A stretch of DNA of 12,041 nucleotides from Planctomycetaceae bacterium (lineage in GTDB: Bacteria; Planctomycetota; Planctomycetia; Pirellulales; Lacipirellulaceae). Where the stretch lies: assembly GCA_002713555.1 (NCBI GenBank), contig PATG01000067.1:1-12041 (forward strand), given 5' to 3'. Below the pieces are notes generated by a model that was not told the origin of the DNA, searched no databases, and was given only the letters and a program-made list of their open reading frames with translations. Position 1 is the first letter of the stretch, and each line of letters opens with the position of its first letter. The position numbers were made by a program, and so were the translations under genes. This document shows, one piece after another, positions 6,331 through 12,041 of the stretch.

Positions 6331-7649
6331 TGCAAGTGAACTATTCGAAACGTGCGCCGGTTTGGTTTCGCTATGGTGTTACTGCTATAGCCGCACTCAT
6401 GCTTTGTTCTTGTCAGGCAGCACTGCCCGTTGGACAAACGCTTCAGTGTCTTCCAGAAGTCGCACCACAGGCAGACGCACGCTCTACAAGCGACACACCA
6501 CGGTTAGATTGCGTTCATGAGCAAATTCAGCACGAACGATTTGTGCCAGCCAAAGTGTTGCCAGTCATTTATCGAGAAGACCCTCATCGCCCACCTCCAG
6601 CGAATCGGGTAGCCGAGTATGCTACAGGTATCGGTTCGACTTATTCCCGTCCGAGTTGTTCACCCGTTGATAACAATCGGGTAGTTGGCAACCCTGCGAG
6701 TTGCAATTCGGGCTGCTGTGCTGGTGATCGCCCAACAATTGGGCCGCGTGATGAATACCTTTGCGATGGTGGAGATGCTGGATTGCCCGTAGGAGTGCGT
6801 GCTAATTGGCATATTGATGGATTGGAACAAGAAGACACTATAGCTCACTACGACACGGTTGATGGCCGTACGATCGTAACTCCCAGCAACCAGGTTTGTG
6901 TCTACGCCCCACGATTTGGTGTGGTGCGTCGCATGGTCGATTTGCACGAATATGCCCGCTACGATATGCCCCATGGTTTTGAAGATCCGATTTCGCTGGC
7001 AAAAATTGACGAAAACGAATCGGTGGCAACATCTCTATCACAACTTGAACCGACTATTCATCGCGACAATAACGGCCCAAGTGCCCTTCGCAATCGTCAG
7101 CAATTGGGCGAACTCGATCAAGACATCCGACTGGCAGAATTTGATGGTGTTTTGGCTCCTTATGCCGACTTGCAGATTGTCCGGGCAGGTGCATTGGATA
7201 ATGGAGAAAAAGCATTGCTAGCGCGTGGGAGCCTGGCGGCTATCACGTGGTCAGCAGACCAATCTCCACAAATCACAATTGACAACGACCAAGCCCATGC
7301 TGCCGTGCATGACGCGCAGCCAGGGGTTGTTTACCACACCAATGAGCCCAATAAGCCGCGCCTACGATTAATAAAATTAGCCTCCACAGGTTTTGCACAT
7401 CCGGGAGACGAAATCGAATTCACTTTGCGATTTGACAATATTGGTAGCCGCGAGATGGGCAATGTAACCATTGTGGACAACCTTACAAATCGCCTTGAGT
7501 ACGTACCCGAAAGTGCCAAATCAAGCCTGGAGGCTGATTTTTCGACTGAGCCAAATAGTGGTGGTTCCAGTGTACTTCGCTGGGAAATCAAAGACCCACT
7601 TGCTGCCGGACAAGGTGGTATTCTTCAATTCAAGTGTCGCGTGCGATAG
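6330..7649 (+). CDS. lipoprotein candidate with Cys-rich region and C-terminal DUF11 domain
   Basis: The 439-residue product starts in a TAATG overlap with the preceding stop, indicating translational coupling. Residues about 16-28 are hydrophobic and end in LCSC, a reasonable lipobox with C28 as the lipidated Cys. A Cys-rich segment follows (CNSGCCAGD at 125-133, then GPRDEYLCDGGDAGLPVG about 138-155). Next is GLEQEDTIAHYDTVDGR (164-180), PSNQVCVYAPRFGVVRRM (185-202), and a middle part without recognised motifs. The C terminus (about 343-439) is a single DUF11-type repeat: LRLIKLASTGFAHPGDEIEF, then FDNIGSREMGNVTIVDNLTN, RLEYV, LRWEI and a final strand. DUF11 (conserved repeat domain) is an immunoglobulin-like module found in bacterial and archaeal surface proteins. 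It is the probable anchor or adhesin-like part of the three-gene set. The DUF11 call is strong; the lipoprotein call is moderate; the conserved-looking GPRDEYLCDGGD block I know only as a planctomycete feature. Confidence 0.88.
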   Translation: MQVNYSKRAPVWFRYGVTAIAALMLCSCQAALPVGQTLQCLPEVAPQADARSTSDTPRLDCVHEQIQHERFVPAKVLPVIYREDPHRPPPANRVAEYATGIGSTYSRPSCSPVDNNRVVGNPASCNSGCCAGDRPTIGPRDEYLCDGGDAGLPVGVRANWHIDGLEQEDTIAHYDTVDGRTIVTPSNQVCVYAPRFGVVRRMVDLHEYARYDMPHGFEDPISLAKIDENESVATSLSQLEPTIHRDNNGPSALRNRQQLGELDQDIRLAEFDGVLAPYADLQIVRAGALDNGEKALLARGSLAAITWSADQSPQITIDNDQAHAAVHDAQPGVVYHTNEPNKPRLRLIKLASTGFAHPGDEIEFTLRFDNIGSREMGNVTIVDNLTNRLEYVPESAKSSLEADFSTEPNSGGSSVLRWEIKDPLAAGQGGILQFKCRVR

Positions 7650-7679
7650 CATGGACTCCAAAACCATGGGTGATGAATG

Positions 7680-7703
7680 ATCTCAACAATCATCTCAACC
7701 ATC
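7680..7703 (+). repeat. short imperfect tandem repeat after the operon
   Basis: ATCTCAACAATC is followed at once by ATCTCAACCATC, matching at 11 of 12 positions. It lies 31 bases after the DUF11 gene stop and 70 or more bases before the transporter. I see no convincing terminator for the operon in 7650-7776; a CATGG/CCATG pair at 7650-7670 has no T-run. Confidence 0.4.
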
Positions 7704-7776
7704 CACGAGAACTGGTGAAAGCCATGTTGGTCACTTCACTCATAACTTGATTGTGCGGCACCTCCCAAAATCCTAT

Positions 7777-8703
7777 ATGCCTTACCTTGCCTTCTTGTTC
7801 ATTTGTATTGTGTGGGGCGCCAGCTTTATTTTGATGGATCGCGCGTCGCATGCGCTTGGACCCGTCGAGATTGGAATCTGTCGTTTGCTCGGTGGGGCAC
7901 TGGTATTGGGCGTTTATTGGTTGTACAAACGACCACAGGTGCGTATATCGCAGACCGACTGGGGGCATATATTCCTGGTGGCGCTGTTGGCCAATGCCTG
8001 GCCTTTCGTCGTCCAACCCTACACGATGATCCAGGCTGGAGAGCATGCCTACTTTGGCATGCTGGTGGCTCTTGTCCCTCTAGCTACCATTCTGGTTTCG
8101 ATTCCCATGCTAGGCATTTTACCCACGCGACGTCAGCTTGTTGGTGTTCTGGGTGGCATGCTGTGCATCGTATTAGCCCTGTATGACGGATCGACACGTG
8201 GTATTTCTGCTTCACTACTCGCACTGGCCTTAACGGTGCCCTTGGCGTATGCCTTGGGCAATTCTTATATGAAATGGAAACTCGACCACCTGGAGGCTTT
8301 GCCCTTAACCACATTATTTCTAGGGTTGGGAGGAGTTTGTTTGTTACCTCTCCAGCTTTTTCCTCAGCAACTTGCCCAGTGGAATTTGGGTGCGCCATCT
8401 GAGCCTTATGACTGGCCACTCGCACTCGCCTCCATTGCTTTTCTTAGTGCGGTCTGTACTGGTTTTGCAATACTTCTTTTTGTCGGTCTTATCAAATCAC
8501 AAGGTCCCCTTTTTGCAGGCATGGTGACTTATGTGGTGCCCATCCAAGCAATCCTTTGGGGACAATACGATCGCGAAACACTGACAATGCACCAGTTATT
8601 TTCCATTGCCGGAGTGCTCATCATGGTCGCACTGGTACAATGGGGCATAGTTGAGGAGCGTGGGTTGAGAAACGAGCTACCAGCAAGTAAGTTAAACGAC
8701 TAA
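7777..8703 (+). CDS. EamA-family (DMT superfamily) transporter
   Basis: A 308-residue membrane protein with about ten hydrophobic helices in two similar halves, as usual for EamA transporters, which move small organic molecules, often amino acids or their derivatives, across the inner membrane. The first helix PYLAFLFICIVWGASFILMD carries the typical W-G-[AS]-x-F start of the first EamA repeat, and the ARG/LLGGA pattern follows (CRLLGGALVLG). The second half has the usual 'P-x-x-A-x-x-x-G' region near its last helices (YVVPIQAILWGQYDRETL) and a final helix QLFSIAGVLIMVALVQWG. ATG at 7777 is chosen because it places the first helix at the N terminus; in-frame TTG (7747) and GTG (7753) would add ten or eight residues. 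There is no clear ribosome binding site. The aminotransferase gene follows 67 bases later on the same strand, but a joint role in amino acid metabolism or export is only a guess. Confidence 0.85.
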   Translation: MPYLAFLFICIVWGASFILMDRASHALGPVEIGICRLLGGALVLGVYWLYKRPQVRISQTDWGHIFLVALLANAWPFVVQPYTMIQAGEHAYFGMLVALVPLATILVSIPMLGILPTRRQLVGVLGGMLCIVLALYDGSTRGISASLLALALTVPLAYALGNSYMKWKLDHLEALPLTTLFLGLGGVCLLPLQLFPQQLAQWNLGAPSEPYDWPLALASIAFLSAVCTGFAILLFVGLIKSQGPLFAGMVTYVVPIQAILWGQYDRETLTMHQLFSIAGVLIMVALVQWGIVEERGLRNELPASKLND

Positions 8704-8720
8704 GAACAATAGACGGCCCG

Positions 8721-8770
8721 CATCTTTTCCTTTTTCATTTCTTCCATTCCTTAACTCTTCACACCTCATC
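8721..8770 (+). promoter_or_regulatory. pyrimidine-rich, G-free leader of the aminotransferase gene
   Basis: The 50 bases directly before the ATG at 8771 contain no G and only 8 A, the rest being C or T. There is therefore no Shine-Dalgarno site. Pyrimidine-rich, unstructured leaders of this sort can promote ribosome loading through protein S1; that role is inferred. Confidence 0.4.
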
Positions 8771-9892
8771 ATGTCTTCCTCCTGGCTGGCCAAACGTACC
8801 CAAGAATTTGATAGTTCTGGCATTCGCAAGGTCTTTGATCTGGCAGCCAATATGCCAGATCCGATCAACCTCTCAATTGGACAACCTGATTTTCCGGTCC
8901 CTGCGGGTATCAAAACAGCAGCCATGGATGCCATTCGCCAGGACAAGAATGGTTACAGTGTGACCCAGGGAGTTCCCGAGCTTCTTGAAACTCTGCAGAC
9001 ACGTATTGATGCCGAATACGGCCACCAGGATCGTCGTGTCCTGATAACTTCTGGCACAAGTGGTGCGTTGGTGTTGTCACTGCTGGCTTTGGTGGATCCT
9101 GGAGACGAAGTTATTTGTTTTGATCCGTATTTTGTGATGTATCCGACATTGATCAATATGGTGGGCGGTCAATCGGTATTAATTGAAACCTACCCCGATT
9201 TTCGGATTGATGTCGACAAAGTTGCAGCAGCCATAACATCTCGCACAAAAATGATTTTACTCAATAGCCCTGCCAATCCCACGGGAAGTGTTGCGGACAA
9301 AGAAGAAGTCCGCGCGCTGGCGGCTTTGGCTGCAAAGCACAATATTGCTTTACTCTCAGACGAAATCTATCGTGAGTTTTCTTACGATGCACCTCCTGCG
9401 AGTCCTACAAAATGGAATGAGCAAACGATCGTGGTCGATGGATTTAGCAAATCGTACGGAGTTACCGGATGGAGATTAGGCTGGATTCATGGCCCGTCAG
9501 CAATCATCGACAAACTCACCATGATGCAGCAATACACGTTTGTTTGTGCTCCCCATCCTTTGCAGTGGGCCGGACTCGAAGCACTGAAAACGGATATTAG
9601 CGAGCTGGTCGCTGTCTATCGTCAGCGACGTGAAAGGATCATCATGGGACTCGAAAACGCAGGTTATCAGGTTGCACCTGCCAGTGGGGCATTTTACGTT
9701 TTCCCAAAAATCCCGGAAGGCTACGAGTGCAGCACACAATTCGTTAAGAAAGCAATCGACAACCAGCTGCTGATTATTCCTGGTAGCATTTTCAGTGGAC
9801 GCGATACGCATTTCCGAATTTCGTATGCAGCGAACGATGAGACAATTGAGCGTGGATTGGAAGTGCTTAAGCGACTACGTGAAAGTGCCTGA
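8771..9892 (+). CDS. pyridoxal-phosphate-dependent aminotransferase, class I/II (aspartate/aromatic-type family)
   Basis: This 373-residue protein is a fold-type I PLP enzyme, which would transfer an amino group between an amino acid and a 2-oxo acid in the cytoplasm. The landmarks are in the expected order: INLSIGQPDFPVP (32-44), GYSVTQGVPELLE, TSGTSGAL near 93-100 (phosphate-cup region), NSPANPTG (165-172, with N169), SDEIY (196-200, with the ring-binding D197), DGFSKSYGVTGWRLGW (223-238) with K227 as the Schiff-base lysine and R235 binding the phosphate, and FRISYA (348-353) with R349 as the substrate carboxylate ligand. All key residues are present, so it should be active. The exact substrate (aspartate, alanine, aromatic or other) cannot be read off; hence no symbol. 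The ATG has no Shine-Dalgarno site but follows a pyrimidine-rich leader. Its stop lies only 7 bases from the end of the convergent pseudogene. Confidence 0.93.
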   Translation: MSSSWLAKRTQEFDSSGIRKVFDLAANMPDPINLSIGQPDFPVPAGIKTAAMDAIRQDKNGYSVTQGVPELLETLQTRIDAEYGHQDRRVLITSGTSGALVLSLLALVDPGDEVICFDPYFVMYPTLINMVGGQSVLIETYPDFRIDVDKVAAAITSRTKMILLNSPANPTGSVADKEEVRALAALAAKHNIALLSDEIYREFSYDAPPASPTKWNEQTIVVDGFSKSYGVTGWRLGWIHGPSAIIDKLTMMQQYTFVCAPHPLQWAGLEALKTDISELVAVYRQRRERIIMGLENAGYQVAPASGAFYVFPKIPEGYECSTQFVKKAIDNQLLIIPGSIFSGRDTHFRISYAANDETIERGLEVLKRLRESA

Positions 9893-9899
9893 GTCCATA

Positions 9900-10653
9900 T
9901 CAGGATTCTGAAATGGAGGCGGTGAGACGATCGTAGTTGCGTTTGATTCGCAGGAGTTGTCCTCGCATGGGAAGCAATAGGAAATAGCTCAGTCGAACCA
10001 ACGGGCGTGCGCCAGTCAGGAGTTGCTTCTTGCAGTTCAACCAACTGGGGCCTAAATCGTACAAGCTATCGCCACGACGAATTTTCTTCACCATGCTGAT
10101 CGGCTTGCATGCCACTAAGCATCTCAACGCCAATCGCACCCGCCACAAACGTGATAGCTGCCAGCATGAAATGTATTTGTGTTGGTCGCGGCAATAACCA
10201 GTAAAAACGTGCAAATGCAATTCCCACGAGTGCAACAAAGATCATGCCTGGTACGGCTCAGGGATAGTAGAGAAGGCCACCCGTTTAGTAGGCATCACGT
10301 AAAGGACCAATGCGATATTCATGGAATATGGCTATTTCATCTGCGGACAACAAGAAAAGTAGAGCTGACAAGGCGGCCCAATGCCAACGGTAGGAATTGT
10401 TGCGCTGCCATTTCACAATGGCAATAAGGAGAAGAAGTACCCCAGCAATACCTAATGCTAATGAAGAGTACCAGGCAGGCACATTCGATTCGTAGTCAAG
10501 ACAGCAGGCGGGAACAAATCCTTTTAGAATCGTATGCCCATAGACATGCTTGATAATTTGGCCAAACAGACTCAAAATTACGAGGGTGCTAATTACCAAG
10601 AGTAGGGTCGAAGAAATACGTTTGGCTGACGGCAAAGCGGTAGGATTTTTCAT
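9900..10653 (-). pseudogene. decayed multi-pass membrane protein gene
   Basis: The reading begins at an ATG (10653) with AGGA 8 bases upstream. The first 122 residues look like a normal membrane protein: a helix at about 15-35, then CLDYESNVPAWYSS, a helix at 65-82, another at 92-105 and LLSADEIAIFHE. TAA at 10285-10287 then ends the frame, but the same frame continues with sensible protein: TGGLLYYP, a TGA at 10258-10260 where a Trp (TGG) would fit, then PGMIFVALVGIAFARFYWLL and GAIGVEMLSGMQADQHGEE. After that the frame must change: DSLYDLG is in another frame, LVELQEA in the first frame again, and LVRLSYFLLLPMRGQLLRIK in the second. The last stop is at 9900-9902. Two stops and about three frame changes in one gene indicate decay, not sequencing error alone. 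The parent gene seems to be a family of four- to six-helix membrane proteins; function unknown. Confidence 0.75.
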
Positions 10654-10890
10654 ACTGGAGATCCTGAAGAAAGCGTCTATTGACTCCTTTAAGTATTGCT
10701 TACGAATGCAGCATAAAGGCCATTGTAGAATTCAATTCGTGAGCTTCTCGGCGCTAAAGAAGCGTTTTTTTCTTCAAAAATCTGGATGTTACATTTTTTC
10801 AACATCGTTTTGGGTTTGGCAGTTGGGTTCAACTTTGTGTGGCTTCTAAACTGAGAACTTGGACTGGACTCCTTCGGCACCGCACTAGGA
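10654..10890. other. gene-free stretch upstream of the pseudogene
   Basis: No convincing gene lies between the pseudogene start and the clpX terminator; short open frames on both strands have low-complexity, Lys/Phe/Ser-rich translations. A weak hairpin CGCT-AAAGA-AGCG (10752-10764) is followed by seven T (10765-10771) on the plus strand, but no plus-strand gene precedes it closely, so a terminator role is doubtful. The stretch should hold the old promoter of the decayed gene. Confidence 0.4.
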
Positions 10891-10931
10891 ATATAAAAAC
10901 GGGCCCTGAAGATTGCTCTCCTGGACCCGTT
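10891..10931 (-). terminator. intrinsic terminator of clpX
   Basis: On the minus strand AACGGGTCC pairs with GGGCCCGTT (9 bp including one G:U pair) around a 16-base loop, and the stem runs into TTTTT followed by an AT-rich tail. It lies about 70 bases after the clpX stop. Stem, GC content and T-run fit a Rho-independent terminator in clpX orientation. Confidence 0.75.
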
Positions 10932-10961
10932 CTATAAGCATGCGCAACTTAACCCCCACGG

Positions 10962-10985
10962 CGGAAAGCAAATAATTGCTTTCCG
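10962..10985. repeat. perfect 10-bp hairpin just after the clpX stop codon
   Basis: CGGAAAGCAA and TTGCTTTCCG flank a 4-base ATAA loop with no mismatch. It starts 16 bases after the clpX stop on the minus strand. It has no T-run in either direction, so it is probably not the terminator itself; protecting the 3' end of the clpX transcript is a plausible role. Confidence 0.55.
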
Positions 10986-11001
10986 ACCCTGAGCTTGAAC
11001 G

Positions 11002-12041
11002 TCACGCGCTCTTAGTCTTTGGTGTTTCGTCGTTAAACATTTTTGAGCGACCTTCCACGATATCGTCGGTTACTACGTAATGATTGCCGCGAGGCTGATC
11101 TGGTAGTTCGAACATGATATCCATCATCACACCCTCGATGATCGATCGTAAGCCGCGAGCACCCGTTTCGCGTTTGGCAGCACGCTCAGCGATAGCATGG
11201 AGGGCTTTATCCGTAAACTTAAGATCGGCATCTTCCATCGAAAATAAATGCTGGTATTGTCTGACGAGGGCATTTTTGGGTTCTTGCAGGACACGCACTA
11301 ACGATTCAGCCTCAAGAGGCTGTAAGGCTGTGATGACAGGCAAGCGACCTACGAGTTCGGGAATCATACCGTATTCGATCAGGTCGTCTGACGTAACCTC
11401 TGCCAGAGTTTCGCCAAGGCTCATTTCCGTAGCAGTATCACCCGATTGGCCAAAACCAATTGATCGGCTCCCCAGGCGTTTACTGATTACATCTTCCACG
11501 CCACTAAAGGTACCGCCCACAATGAATAATATATTTGTGGTATCTAGTTGGATGTACTGTTGCTCAGGGTGTTTGCGACCACCCTGAGGCGGGACATTGG
11601 CAGTGGTACCTTCCAGCATTTTGAGCAAGGCTTGTTGCACACCTTCACCAGACACATCACGAGTGATCGAGACGTTTTGACTGGTCTTGCCAATCTTATC
11701 AATCTCGTCAATGTAAAGTATGCCACGCTGGGCAGCTTCGACGTCGAAATCTGCAGCATGCAGGAGTTTCAGGAGTAGATTTTCGACATCTTCCCCCACG
11801 TAACCTGCCTCGGTAAGAGTGGTTGCATCACCGATTGCAAAAGGTACGTTGAGGCTCTTCGCTAAGGTGCGAGCAAGCAGAGTCTTACCACAACCGGTGG
11901 GACCGACAAGGAGGATATTCGATTTATCGATTTCGATATCCGCTTCCTCTTCGGCAACAACCAGCCGTTTGTAATGGCTGTGTACTGCAACAGCCAGCAC
12001 GCGTTTTGCTGCATCCTGACCAATGACGTATTCGTCAAGCT
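11002..12041 (-). CDS. clpX: ATP-dependent Clp protease ATP-binding subunit ClpX, 5' truncated by window edge
   Basis: ClpX is the hexameric AAA+ unfoldase that feeds tagged proteins into the ClpP protease in the cytoplasm. The frame is open to the window edge; a GTG at 12000 is internal, since [13 protein letters not shown], a typical ClpX segment, is read upstream of it. In the 345 visible residues the order is: Walker A GPTGCGKT (46-53), pore loop GYVG (79-82), Walker B ILYIDEID (107-114), [16 protein letters not shown], the ClpP-docking loop IGF (194-196, in RSIGFGQSG), and sensor 2 GARGLR (293-298). The N-terminal zinc-binding domain, usually about 60-80 residues, must lie beyond the edge. 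Every motif needed for ATP use and ClpP binding is intact, so it is a normal ClpX. The stop is followed by a hairpin and then an intrinsic terminator, so clpX is the last gene of its transcript. Confidence 0.97.
   Translation of the reverse strand, partial: LDEYVIGQDAAKRVLAVAVHSHYKRLVVAEEEADIEIDKSNILLVGPTGCGKTLLARTLAKSLNVPFAIGDATTLTEAGYVGEDVENLLLKLLHAADFDVEAAQRGILYIDEIDKIGKTSQNVSITRDVSGEGVQQALLKMLEGTTANVPPQGGRKHPEQQYIQLDTTNILFIVGGTFSGVEDVISKRLGSRSIGFGQSGDTATEMSLGETLAEVTSDDLIEYGMIPELVGRLPVITALQPLEAESLVRVLQEPKNALVRQYQHLFSMEDADLKFTDKALHAIAERAAKRETGARGLRSIIEGVMMDIMFELPDQPRGNHYVVTDDIVEGRSKMFNDETPKTKSA

Noticed and set aside
6641..7041. Overlapping minus-strand open frames opposite the DUF11 gene
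   Set aside because: They are antisense to a well-supported gene and have no domain character.
7650..7670. CATGG/CCATG inverted pair as terminator of the three-gene operon
   Set aside because: The stem is only five pairs with an 8-base or longer loop and no T-run follows.
10752..10771. A short stem followed by seven T read as a plus-strand terminator
   Set aside because: The stem has only four clear pairs and no plus-strand gene ends nearby; the nearest ends at 9892.
10550..10849. A 99-residue plus-strand open frame over the pseudogene start and the gene-free stretch
   Set aside because: Its translation is Phe/Lys/Cys-rich with no domain, and it overlaps the better-supported minus-strand pseudogene.
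11114..11587. A 157-residue plus-strand open frame antisense to clpX
   Set aside because: It is fully opposite a highly conserved gene; long antisense frames are expected there from codon bias.

Overview
The window looks like a piece of a planctomycete chromosome, most likely of the Pirellula/Rhodopirellula side of the phylum. The basis is the mix of genes: several secreted proteins of a style I associate with planctomycetes (a NodB-like deacetylase relative, a LolA-like secreted protein, and a run of three exported proteins ending in a DUF11 lipoprotein), scattered next to ordinary housekeeping genes, with few Shine-Dalgarno sites and moderate GC. No species can be named from the sequence alone. 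I saw no tRNA, rRNA, CRISPR array, transposase or phage gene.

Layout. 1-738 (+): 3' part of a NodB-fold-like protein, cut by the window edge. 846-1858 (-): a 60-residue two-helix membrane protein and a 196-residue four-helix membrane protein. 2010-3059 (+): pdxA, the vitamin B6 pathway dehydrogenase, with a candidate promoter and a clear intrinsic terminator. 3129-4037 (-): a secreted LolA-like protein starting at TTG behind a good ribosome binding site. 4315-7649 (+): a tight three-gene operon of exported proteins; the first two share a homologous core and the third is a Cys-containing lipoprotein candidate with one DUF11 domain. 7777-8703 (+): an EamA/DMT-family transporter. 8771-9892 (+): a class I/II aminotransferase with a pyrimidine-only-like leader. 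9900-10653 (-): a decayed membrane protein gene with two in-frame stops and several frame changes. 11002-12041 (-): clpX, cut by the window edge, followed by two hairpins, the outer one a typical intrinsic terminator.

How genes work together. The three genes at 4315-7649 are spaced by 3 bases and by a one-base stop/start overlap, so they are almost surely co-transcribed and translationally coupled; all three products leave the cytoplasm, which suggests one envelope or surface structure. This is the best candidate for an undescribed system here. pdxA, clpX, the transporter and the aminotransferase are ordinary metabolic or housekeeping genes with no visible functional link to it.
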